56,387 nt of DNA. Source: Pseudomonas putida (GTDB lineage Bacteria; Pseudomonadota; Gammaproteobacteria; Pseudomonadales; Pseudomonadaceae). Location of the stretch: assembly GCF_028682635.1 (NCBI RefSeq), contig NZ_JANHLK010000033.1:1-56387 (forward strand), read 5' to 3'. The notes below the pieces were generated by a model that was not told where the DNA came from, did no database searches, and saw only the letters and a program-made list of their open reading frames with translations. The translations under genes were made by a program, and so were the position numbers. Of this stretch, positions 34,696 through 42,072 are shown piece after piece. Position 1 is the first letter of the stretch. Every line of letters starts with the position of its first letter.

Positions 34696-34730
34696 AAAAA
34701 AAATCCCGGGCAGCTGATGGACGCCCGGGA
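34696..34730. terminator. Intrinsic terminator between tssA and the glutamine synthetase-like gene
   Basis: Stem TCCCGGGC (34704-34711) pairs with GCCCGGGA (34723-34730) around an 11-nt loop. The run AAAAAAAA at 34696-34703 becomes a U-tract on the minus strand, so it works best for the minus-strand gene ending at 34887. On the plus strand it lies 32 nt after the tssA stop but lacks a good U-tract. Confidence 0.8.
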
Positions 34731-34886
34731 CTTAAAAATGCATAAACCGTGGTGGTGAACGCGGGGCGCATATTACGCAATGTTTCGCCCTGTAACAAGA
34801 TATTTTCGTTAACCGGTCAGTTACTAAACTCTCTAAGCCGTTATATATCCTGATATTTTTTACGGTTAACCTCGAAACAACCTTAA

Positions 34887-36233
34887 CTACAGGAACCAGC
34901 GGTACTCGCGGGCACTGATGTCATTCAGGAATGCCAGGTGGTCCTGGCGCTTGTTCTCGCAATACACATGGACGAATTCCGCGCCCAAACCTTCACGCAA
35001 TTTTTGATGGCTTTGCATGGACTGCACCGCTTCGAGCATTTCCAGCGGGAAGTCGATCCCACTGTTGCGATCTTCGTTGAGCGGGGCGATCGGTTCGCGA
35101 GCTTGTTCGAGGCCTTGTTCCATTCCCACCAGGATCGCGGCGAGCACCAGATACGGGTTGGCGTCGGCGCCGGCGAGGCGATGTTCGACCCGCAGGTTTC
35201 TCGCGTCCGACTCCGGCACCCGCAGGCACGCGTCCCGATCCTCGAAACCCCAACTGGCGCGCGAAGCGACGTTCACCGTGGCGCTCAAGCGTCGCATTGC
35301 GTTGTGGTTCGGCGCGAAGATCGGCATGCAGTGCGGCAACACATCCAGGCAACCGGCTACCGCATGGCGCAACGCTTGTTGCCCGTTCGCCGCCAGCAGG
35401 TTGTTGCCCGCCTCGTCGTACAGGCTCACGTGCACATGCATGCCGCTGCCGGGGTGCTGCAGGTAAGGCTTGGCCATGAAACTGGCGCGGTAGTCGTGCT
35501 TGAGGGCCACGCCGCGCGTGCTGCGGCAGAACAAGGCGGCCCAGTCGGCGGCGCGCAGGCCATCGTCGAGATGACCGAAATTGATTTCGAACTGACCGGG
35601 GCCCAATTCGGCGGTGATCACCGTGGCATCGATGCCTTGGGCGCGCGCGGTCTCGACCATTTCATCGAGCACCGGGGCAAAGCGCGATAGGCGTTCGATG
35701 TGCATGTTCGGCTGGTCATCGGCATCGCCGGTCAGCGGGTCGCGGGCAAACTGCGGCAAGCCATCGCGCAATTGGCTATCGAACAGATAGAACTCCAGCT
35801 CGAACGCCACCACCGGAAAGATCCCTTTGCGAGCGAGTCGCTGAAGTACCTGCGCCAACACTTCGCGCGGCTCGAAGACGATCGGTTTTTCCGTGCCGTC
35901 GGAGGTGATCAACATTTGCCCCAAGGGTTGCTTCTCCCAGCTCACCAGCTTGAGCGTGCCCGGCACCAGGCGCCGCAGCGCATCCGGATCGCCGTCGTTG
36001 AAGCAGTAGTCGCCGATCTTGAACAGCCCGCCCTGGGTGCCGAGCAGCACGCAGTTCTGCGGCAACTTGAGGGCACTGCCGGCGGCGACTTTTTCGAGCA
36101 TTTCGATCGGGTAGCGCTTGCCGTAGAAATGCCCGGGAATGTCCAGGGAAATCAGGTCGACGTAGCGCACCTCGGGGTAGCGCTGACGAAACCCACGCAC
36201 TTCGGCCAGCAGATCAGAGCACACAGCATCCAT
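34887..36233 (-). CDS. Glutamine synthetase-family gamma-glutamyl-amine ligase (PuuA-like)
   Basis: 448 residues. Glutamine-synthetase fold motifs: FELEFYLF (metal-binding Glu), AELGPGQFEINFGH, KPYLQHPGSGMHVHVSLYDE (about 255-274) and FAPNHNAMRR; the C-terminal ESDARNLRVEHRLAGADANP is typical of PuuA/GmaS-type ligases rather than GlnA. These use ATP to join glutamate's gamma-carboxyl to an amine. Neighbours (PuuB-like oxidase and PuuR-like regulator) fit a gamma-glutamylated amine pathway. The divergent sox genes leave open a gamma-glutamylmethylamide synthetase role, but mgsABC is absent here. SD AAGGA before ATG 36233. It is the last gene of the minus arm. Confidence 0.88.
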   Translation of the reverse strand: MDAVCSDLLAEVRGFRQRYPEVRYVDLISLDIPGHFYGKRYPIEMLEKVAAGSALKLPQNCVLLGTQGGLFKIGDYCFNDGDPDALRRLVPGTLKLVSWEKQPLGQMLITSDGTEKPIVFEPREVLAQVLQRLARKGIFPVVAFELEFYLFDSQLRDGLPQFARDPLTGDADDQPNMHIERLSRFAPVLDEMVETARAQGIDATVITAELGPGQFEINFGHLDDGLRAADWAALFCRSTRGVALKHDYRASFMAKPYLQHPGSGMHVHVSLYDEAGNNLLAANGQQALRHAVAGCLDVLPHCMPIFAPNHNAMRRLSATVNVASRASWGFEDRDACLRVPESDARNLRVEHRLAGADANPYLVLAAILVGMEQGLEQAREPIAPLNEDRNSGIDFPLEMLEAVQSMQSHQKLREGLGAEFVHVYCENKRQDHLAFLNDISAREYRWFL

Positions 36234-36257
36234 CGTTTTGTTCCTTGCTTGTTTTTA

Positions 36258-36812
36258 TCAGGTGTAGACCCAGAGCACGCGGGTCAATTGGGCCGAGAGG
36301 TTGCCGTAGCGGCAGTGGGCATGGCTGGCCAGTTGAAAGCTGTCGCCGGTGCGTAGGGTCACCGGGTCGTTGTCATCCAGCCACAGCGTCAGCTCCCCTT
36401 CCAGGACGTAACCGCCCTGCTCCGAGCTGTCCTTCATGTGCCGGTCGCCGCTGCTCGCACCGGGTTCCAGCTGGCTTTCAAGCATGGAAAAGGACGCGCG
36501 CATTTTTGGCGAGACCAGGATGTCGGTGATGCCATCGGCGTAGTACAGGGTGCGGCGCTCATCCGGCCGCGTCACCCAGGGCAGCGCCATGGGTTTGGGC
36601 AGGCTGTAGAAATAGGTTGTAGGCACGCCGAGGGTCTCGCTGATGGCGGTCAAGTCCGCCACCGTCGGGCGGGACAAGCCGCGCTCGACCTGGGATAGAA
36701 ACCCCACGGAGCGGCCGATCTTGTCGGCCAGGTCCTTCAAGGTGTACTTCTTGTGCTTGCGCAGGTCCTGGATCAGGATCGCCAGCGCCGAAATCTCTTC
36801 TTGCATGTCCAT
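36258..36812 (-). CDS. XRE-cupin transcription regulator (PuuR-like)
   Basis: 184 residues. An N-terminal helix-turn-helix of the XRE type (about 12-65: YTLKDLADKIGRSVGFLSQV then ERGLSRPTVADL) and a C-terminal cupin domain (about 110-180: GYVLEGELTLWLDD and TGDSFQLASHAHCRYGN). Members such as PuuR bind small amines or their gamma-glutamyl forms and repress their catabolic genes. It is co-transcribed between the FAD oxidase (25 nt upstream) and the ligase (24 nt downstream), so feedback control of the locus is likely. Candidate operator repeats lie at 38137-38188. SD GGAAG before ATG 36812. Confidence 0.9.
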   Translation of the reverse strand: MDMQEEISALAILIQDLRKHKKYTLKDLADKIGRSVGFLSQVERGLSRPTVADLTAISETLGVPTTYFYSLPKPMALPWVTRPDERRTLYYADGITDILVSPKMRASFSMLESQLEPGASSGDRHMKDSSEQGGYVLEGELTLWLDDNDPVTLRTGDSFQLASHAHCRYGNLSAQLTRVLWVYT

Positions 36813-36837
36813 CTAAAGGCTTCCAGAAGTGGCCGAT

Positions 36838-38127
36838 TCAAATGCTGTCGCGCAGCCGGTACCAGGCTTTGCCGATGGCTTCCAAGGGTGCTGCCATGTA
36901 TTTTCCGCCGGGAAAGCTGCCATTGGTCAAACCCTGGTACAACGCCAACTCATCCGGCTGGCCGAGAATGGCGTCGGACACCGCCCGGGCTCCGGCAAGG
37001 GTCGGCAGCACGCCGTGCCCGGAGTAGCCCTGCAACCAGTAGAGGTCGCCGCGTCGACCGATGTCGGGCGTGCGCTTGAGCGTCAGGTCAATGTGCCCGC
37101 CCCAGGCGAACTCCAGTTCAATGCCCTTCAATTGGGGGAACACCCTTTCCAGGCACGGCCGGGTGGCACCGGCAATGTCCTTGGGCATGCCCCCCAGATA
37201 GGTGCAGCCGCCGCCGAACAGCAGCCGGTTGTCCGGCGTGCGGCGGAAATAATCGAGCACGAACTGGTTGTCGGTGACGCAGACATTGCCCGGTAGCAGC
37301 GCGGTGGCCTGGGCCTCGGACATCGGCGCCGTGGCCACCTGATAGGTGCCCACGGGCAATACGCAACTCGCTAGCTGCGGGTCGAGTCGGTCCAGGTAGG
37401 CATTGCAGGCCAATACCAGGACATCGGCGCGGATGCGACCGCGGTCGGTGGTGACCACGTAGCCGTTTTCGTCCTCGCGATATTTCAACGCCTTGCTTTG
37501 TTCATGAATCACGCCGCCCGCCTTCTCGATCGCGGCGGCCAGCCCCAATGCCAGCTTCAAGGGGTTGAGGTGCCCGCCTTCGGGGTCGTACAAGCCGGCC
37601 TGATAGCGCTCGCTGGCCACCCACTCTGGCAACTGGGCGCGCTCGATGAAGCGCAAACCGTCATGCCCCCATTTGTGGCTGGCTTCGTGTTGCCATTCGG
37701 TCAAGAGGCTGACCCGGCGTGGCATCACGGAAGTCCATAGATGGCCGGGGCGGTAGTCGCAATCGAAGCCATGGCGTTCGGGCAGCTCGCGCAACTCCCG
37801 TGCAGCCCAGCGCATGCCGTCCCACATGCGCCGTGCGCGTTCGTGGCCCAGCGCGGCTTCCAGCGGTGGCATGTCACAGGACCAACCGAGAATGGCCTGG
37901 CCGCCGTTACGTCCCGATGCGGCCCAGGCGACGCGACTGGCTTCCAGCAAGGACACGCGTTTGCCGGCCAGGGCCAGGCGTAGCGCCGTGTGCAAGCCGC
38001 TGAAGCCGGCGCCGATGATCAGCACATCGGTGTTTTGCTCGCCTTCCAATGCCGTTCGATTGACCAGGCGGTCGGCGCAGGTGTGGGCGTAGTAGCTGGC
38101 GACATGCTGGGTGGATTGCTGAAACAT
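36838..38127 (-). CDS. FAD-dependent amine oxidoreductase (PuuB/DAO family)
   Basis: 429 residues from ATG 38127, chosen because GGAG lies 6 nt upstream; ATG 38139 adds four residues and lies within a candidate operator. FAD-binding Rossmann motif DVLIIGAGFSGLHTALRLAL (about 34-53), then ASGRNGGQAILGWSCD (about 70-85), the PuuB-type flavin contact. C-terminal HIDLTLKRTPDIGR and LQGYSGHGVLPTLAGARAVS complete the DAO fold. The family oxidises secondary amines such as gamma-glutamylputrescine to the aldehyde and primary amine. It is first in the minus arm and divergent from purU. The true substrate is not shown by the sequence. Confidence 0.88.
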   Translation of the reverse strand: MFQQSTQHVASYYAHTCADRLVNRTALEGEQNTDVLIIGAGFSGLHTALRLALAGKRVSLLEASRVAWAASGRNGGQAILGWSCDMPPLEAALGHERARRMWDGMRWAARELRELPERHGFDCDYRPGHLWTSVMPRRVSLLTEWQHEASHKWGHDGLRFIERAQLPEWVASERYQAGLYDPEGGHLNPLKLALGLAAAIEKAGGVIHEQSKALKYREDENGYVVTTDRGRIRADVLVLACNAYLDRLDPQLASCVLPVGTYQVATAPMSEAQATALLPGNVCVTDNQFVLDYFRRTPDNRLLFGGGCTYLGGMPKDIAGATRPCLERVFPQLKGIELEFAWGGHIDLTLKRTPDIGRRGDLYWLQGYSGHGVLPTLAGARAVSDAILGQPDELALYQGLTNGSFPGGKYMAAPLEAIGKAWYRLRDSI

Positions 38128-38136
38128 TACCGGCTC

Positions 38137-38188
38137 CATGAAATTTTATAGTTTTAATTTCATGAAAAAATACAGGTTTAATTTCATG
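38137..38188. promoter_or_regulatory. Candidate operator: inverted and direct ATTTCATG repeats
   Basis: CATGAAAT (38137-38144) faces ATTTCATG (38157-38164) as a perfect inverted pair, and a third ATTTCATG sits at 38181-38188, 24 nt from the second. The block lies just upstream of the FAD oxidoreductase start, where it would cover promoter or leader, and the regulator gene is in the same operon. Likely binding sites for the XRE-cupin protein; inference from position and symmetry. Confidence 0.55.
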
Positions 38189-38776
38189 AGTGCAAGGTTG
38201 GTCTCCTTGTGGGGGCTGACTTGGCGGCCTGCCAGATGCCCCCTCTCCCACGGCCGCCCCCGATCCACTGTAGGAGCTGGCTTGCCAGCGATGGTCGTCA
38301 ACGATGACGCGGGGAGCCTGATACCCCGCGTAATCGTTGACCTCCATCGCGAGCAAGCTTGCTCCTACAGGTAAGGGTGAAACCATAGTTGGCCTTTACC
38401 GCAGGAATGGATCTGTACACAGTCAATAAAATCCAGATGGGCTGTCAGGCCGCCATCGCCGGCAGGCCAGCTCCCACAGTTTGATTAGAGTACATCTGCA
38501 TGAGATCAGTCGGCTGGTCGCCATCGCCAGCATGCCGGCTCCTGCAAACTAGCGCCTACAGGCATTTCAACAACACGTTGCTCAGCCAATAAATTTCCCA
38601 CCAGTTAAAAAACTTTCACAAAAACCTCTGGACGCGCCCCCAGCATTCCCCTTATAAAGCCACCAACAGGAATATTTTATTCCCACCAAGAAAATGCGCT
38701 CAAGGAATGAGCTTCGCTGTCCGCTGACATTTTTTCGCTATGCGATGAGCTGCCGCCATCATCCCGAGGACGTGTC
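38189..38776. other. Gene-free stretch upstream of purU, with REP-type elements
   Basis: About 590 bp between the operator block and purU. It contains one complete REP doublet (38268-38370, separate entry) and two degenerate REP-like half sites at about 38450-38480 and 38520-38550. The last 200 bp before purU are AT-rich (38565-38695) and should hold the promoter of the purU-folD-sox arm. SD GAGGA precedes ATG 38777. I see no gene here. Confidence 0.65.
38268..38370. repeat. REP doublet (REPIN)
   Basis: CTGTAGGAGCTGGCTTGCCA (from 38268) faces the inverted GAGCAAGCTTGCTCCTACAG (ending 38370). The centre is itself a long hairpin: GTCAACGAT ... CGCGGGG with CCCCGCG ... ATCGTTGAC. This is the doublet form moved by RAYT transposases in Pseudomonas. 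No RAYT gene is in the window. Confidence 0.85.
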
Positions 38777-39643
38777 ATGCAACACGAGAAAAACCATTTC
38801 ATCATCAAGATCACCTGTCCCGCGGTGTCCGGCATTGTCGCGGCCGTCACCACTTACCTCGCGGACAACGGTTGCTACATCGGGGAGATGGCGCAATTCG
38901 ACGACGATTTCAGCGGCCGCTTTTTCATGCGCGCGGTGTTCCGTTTCAACGATGGCCACGCCGGGGATATCCAGCAGATAAAGGACGGTTTCAGCGACGT
39001 CGCCCAGGCCTTCGACATGGACTGGGAACTGCACGACACCCGCGAGCCCATGCGCGTGCTGCTGATGGTCAGCAAGTTCGACCATTGCCTGACCGACCTG
39101 CTCTACCGTTACCACAAGGGCGAGATGGACATGACCATCACCGCCATCGTCTCCAACCACCTCGACCTGCGGCCAATGGCCGAGCGCGAGGGCATTCGTT
39201 TCATCTACCTGCCGGTGACCAAGGACACCAAGGCGCGCCAGGAAGCCGAGCTGATGAAGGTGGTCGACGACACCGGCACCGAGCTGGTGGTGCTGGCGCG
39301 CTACATGCAAATCCTCTCCGACGACCTGTGCAAGCAACTCTCCGGGCGGGCGATCAACATTCACCATTCGTTCCTGCCCGGCTTCAAGGGTGCCAAGCCC
39401 TATCACCAGGCTTATCAACGCGGCGTGAAGTTGATCGGCGCCACCGCCCACTACGTCACCAGCGATCTCGATGAGGGGCCGATCATCGAGCAGGAAGTGC
39501 AGCGGGTCGATCACGTCTATTTGCCGGACGACCTGGTGGCCACCGGCCGTGACACCGAGACCGTGGCCCTGTCCAAGGCGGTCAAGTACCACCTGGAACA
39601 CCGGGTTTTCCTCAACCAGGACCGAACGGTGATCTTCCGGTGA
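38777..39643 (+). CDS. purU: Formyltetrahydrofolate deformylase PurU
   Basis: 288 residues. N-terminal ACT-type domain (FIIKITCPAVSGIVAAVTTY, about 8-27) and a C-terminal formyltransferase-fold domain with LPVTKDTKARQEAELM, INIHHSFLPGFKGAKPYHQA (about 193-212, catalytic Asn/His) and DLDEGPIIEQEV (catalytic Asp). It hydrolyses 10-formyl-THF to THF and formate. Placed ahead of folD and sox genes, it would free folate from the one-carbon units produced by demethylation. It overlaps folD by GTGA. Confidence 0.96.
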   Translation: MQHEKNHFIIKITCPAVSGIVAAVTTYLADNGCYIGEMAQFDDDFSGRFFMRAVFRFNDGHAGDIQQIKDGFSDVAQAFDMDWELHDTREPMRVLLMVSKFDHCLTDLLYRYHKGEMDMTITAIVSNHLDLRPMAEREGIRFIYLPVTKDTKARQEAELMKVVDDTGTELVVLARYMQILSDDLCKQLSGRAINIHHSFLPGFKGAKPYHQAYQRGVKLIGATAHYVTSDLDEGPIIEQEVQRVDHVYLPDDLVATGRDTETVALSKAVKYHLEHRVFLNQDRTVIFR

Positions 39644-40536
39644 ACAGCCCTCGACTGATTGACGGCAAAGCCGCCGCCGCCCGGGTGTTGATCGAGGTCC
39701 GCAAGGACGTCGACGGTCTGCGCGCGAGAGACATCCAGCCAGCCCTGGCGGTGATCCTGGTCGGCAGCGACCCGGCCAGCCAGGTCTATGTGCGCAACAA
39801 GATCCTACGCGCCGAAGAGGTCGGCATTCGCTCCCTGGAACATCGCCTGCCCGCCGACACCAGCACCGAACAACTGCTCGACCTGATCGCCCGCCTGAAT
39901 GCAGATCACGCGATCCACGGCATTCTCCTGCAACTGCCCTTGCCTGCCCATGTCGATGAACTGCGGGCACTGCAAGCCATCGATCCAGGCAAGGACGTCG
40001 ACGGTTTTCACAGTGAAAACGTCGGTGGCCTCAGCCAGGGCCGTCCGGTGCTCGCGCCCTGCACGCCCAGCGGCTGCCTGTACCTGCTGGAACAGACCTG
40101 CGGCGATCTGCGCGGCAAGCACGCGGTGGTAATCGGCCGTTCGAACATCGTCGGCAAGCCCATGGTCGCGCTGTTGCTCAAGGCCGACTGCTCGGTGACC
40201 GTGCTCCACTCGCGCAGCCCGGACCCACAAGCCCTGTGCCGCCAGGCCGACATCGTCATCGCCGCCGTGGGTCGTCCGCGCCTGATCGACGCCAGTTGGC
40301 TCAAGCCTGGCGCGGTGGTGATCGACGTCGGCATCAATCGCATCGACGACGCCGGTCGCAGCCGCCTGGTCGGCGATGTCGACTTCGACAGTGCCCTGCT
40401 CCAGGTCGCCGCCATCACCCCGGTACCCGGGGGTGTCGGGCCGATGACCATTGCCTTCCTGATGAAAAACACCGTGACCGCGGCCCTTATGCAACACCAC
40501 AGCCAATCGGAGGCCGTATGCCCTTCAATCTCTTGA
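39640..40536 (+). CDS. folD: Methylene-THF dehydrogenase/methenyl-THF cyclohydrolase FolD
   Basis: 298 residues from GTG 39640, which overlaps the purU stop. Family motifs: DPASQVYVRNKILRAEEVG with the active-site Lys (about 45-63), GILLQLPLPAHVD, DPGKDVDGFH, PCTPSG, the NADP-binding VIGRSNIVGKPMVALLL and the C-terminal TPVPGGVGPMT. It converts methylene-THF to formyl-THF, linking the sox enzyme to PurU. The tail after QHHSQS is short and overlaps soxB by 19 nt. This is probably an extra FolD dedicated to catabolism. Confidence 0.96.
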   Translation: MNSPRLIDGKAAAARVLIEVRKDVDGLRARDIQPALAVILVGSDPASQVYVRNKILRAEEVGIRSLEHRLPADTSTEQLLDLIARLNADHAIHGILLQLPLPAHVDELRALQAIDPGKDVDGFHSENVGGLSQGRPVLAPCTPSGCLYLLEQTCGDLRGKHAVVIGRSNIVGKPMVALLLKADCSVTVLHSRSPDPQALCRQADIVIAAVGRPRLIDASWLKPGAVVIDVGINRIDDAGRSRLVGDVDFDSALLQVAAITPVPGGVGPMTIAFLMKNTVTAALMQHHSQSEAVCPSIS

Positions 40537-41759
40537 AGTACGGGTTGAGTTCCGAGTACCCGGTCGAAGTGGACCTGCCGCCACCCCGTGAACTCAAATC
40601 CAGCTATGACGTGGTGATCATCGGTGCCGGCGGCCATGGCCTGGCCACCGCTTATTACCTGTCCAGGTACCACGGCATCAACAACATCGCGGTGCTGGAA
40701 AAGTCCTATCTGGGCGGTGGCAATACCGCGCGGAACACGGCGGTGATCCGCTCCAACTACCTCACCAGCGAAGGCGTGCGTTTCTATGCCGAGTCGGTGC
40801 GGATGTTCCAGGGCCTTTCCAACGAATTCGATTTCAACATCATGTACTCCGAGCGCGGCCAGCTGACCCTGGCCCACACCGATGCCACCGTGCGTTCGTT
40901 CCGCCAGCGCGCCGAGGTCAACAAGCACTTCGGCGGGCGCACTGAAATGATCGACCGCCAGCAGATCCGCGAACTGGTGCCCAGCCTCAACCTCGACCCC
41001 GGCCACCTTCCGGTGATCGCCGGCCTCTGGCACATCGACGGCGCCACCGCGCGCCACGACGCCGTGGCCTGGGGCTACGCCAAGCAGGCAGCCAAGCGTG
41101 GTGTGGAAATCCACCAGCTCACCGAAGTGCAGGACCTGATCATCGAGAACGGTGCGATCACCGCCGTGAAGACCAACCGCGGCACCATCAAGTGCGGCTG
41201 CGCGGTGCAGGCGATCGCCGGGCACAGCTCCTTGCTGTTGGCCAAGGCCGGGATTCGTTCGCCGATCCAGACCTTTCCGCTGCAAGCCATGGTCACCCAG
41301 CCGTTCAAGCCGTTTCTCGATCCGCTGGTGAGTTCCTCGGCGCTGCACTGCTACGTGCAACAAACCAGCCGCGGCGAAGTGGTGTTCGGTGGTGGCTCCG
41401 ATCCGTACCCGCTGTTCAACACCCGTTCGACGCTGGACCTCAAGGAAAGCCTGCTGGCCCACGCCATCGAGATGTTCCCGTTCCTGGCCAACGCCAAGCT
41501 GATGCGCCAGTGGGCCGGGATCACCGACATGACCCCGGACTACAGCCCGATCATGGGCCTGTCGCCGGTGAAAAATTACTACCTGGACGCCGGTTGGGGC
41601 ACCTGGGGTTTCAAGGCCACGCCCATCTGCGGCAAGACCATGGCCGAACTGGTGGCCAGCGGCGGCAAGGTCCCGGAGCTGATCAAGCCCTTCGGCCTGG
41701 AGCGCTTCTCGACCTTCCGGCAAGTCAACGAAATGGGCGCCACGGCGGCCAGTCACTGA
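40518..41759 (+). CDS. soxB: Sarcosine oxidase-like beta subunit (SoxB/MgdA-type)
   Basis: 413 residues from ATG 40518 with SD GGAGG. FAD-binding DVVIIGAGGHGLATAYYLSR (31-50); GGNTARNTAVIRSNY; and GATARHDAVAWGYAKQA, where His180 matches the covalent FMN-linking histidine of heterotetrameric sarcosine oxidases. The C-terminal GWGTWGFKATPICGKTMAEL is typical. The beta subunit oxidises the N-methyl group; electrons and the methylene product pass to the alpha subunit. It overlaps folD and is followed 13 nt later by soxD. The substrate may be sarcosine, N-methylglutamate or another N-methyl amine. Confidence 0.93.
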   Translation: MPFNLLKYGLSSEYPVEVDLPPPRELKSSYDVVIIGAGGHGLATAYYLSRYHGINNIAVLEKSYLGGGNTARNTAVIRSNYLTSEGVRFYAESVRMFQGLSNEFDFNIMYSERGQLTLAHTDATVRSFRQRAEVNKHFGGRTEMIDRQQIRELVPSLNLDPGHLPVIAGLWHIDGATARHDAVAWGYAKQAAKRGVEIHQLTEVQDLIIENGAITAVKTNRGTIKCGCAVQAIAGHSSLLLAKAGIRSPIQTFPLQAMVTQPFKPFLDPLVSSSALHCYVQQTSRGEVVFGGGSDPYPLFNTRSTLDLKESLLAHAIEMFPFLANAKLMRQWAGITDMTPDYSPIMGLSPVKNYYLDAGWGTWGFKATPICGKTMAELVASGGKVPELIKPFGLERFSTFRQVNEMGATAASH

Positions 41760-41772
41760 GGGAGAGCGGACC

Positions 41773-42072
41773 ATGAAAATCATCAATTGCCCGCTCAACG
41801 GGCCACGCAATATCAGCGAGTTCACCTATGGCGGTGAATTCAAACCCATGCCGGATCCAGTGACCTGCAGCGATGCCGAGTGGGCCGACTACGTGTTCAA
41901 CACCGACAACCTCGCCGGTGTGGTGCGCGAATGGTGGATGCACACGCCATCGAGCTACTGGTTTCTCGCGGAACGTCACACCGTGACCGACGAAATCCTG
42001 CGCACTTTCGACCCCAAAGAACTTTTCACCGCCCGCGTCGACTTCAACGCCGCCCAGGAGATCGCCGGATGA
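41773..42072 (+). CDS. soxD: Sarcosine oxidase-like delta subunit with incomplete zinc site
   Basis: 99 residues, the usual SoxD size. N-terminal CPLNGPRNISEFTYGGEFK and central REWWMHTPSSYWFLAERHT match the family. The known zinc site of sarcosine oxidase delta is Cys-x2-Cys plus His-x3-Cys. Here Cys6 and His57 remain, but the second Cys is Asn9 and the last is Ser61. So zinc is probably not bound as in the classic enzyme, pointing to a divergent subfamily. SD GGGAG upstream of ATG 41773; the stop overlaps soxA by ATGA. Confidence 0.9.
   Translation: MKIINCPLNGPRNISEFTYGGEFKPMPDPVTCSDAEWADYVFNTDNLAGVVREWWMHTPSSYWFLAERHTVTDEILRTFDPKELFTARVDFNAAQEIAG

Noticed and set aside
34887..36233. Housekeeping GlnA
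   Set aside because: The protein is 448 residues with C-terminal motifs of gamma-glutamyl-amine ligases, and its neighbours are amine-catabolic; GlnA is usually near ntrBC.
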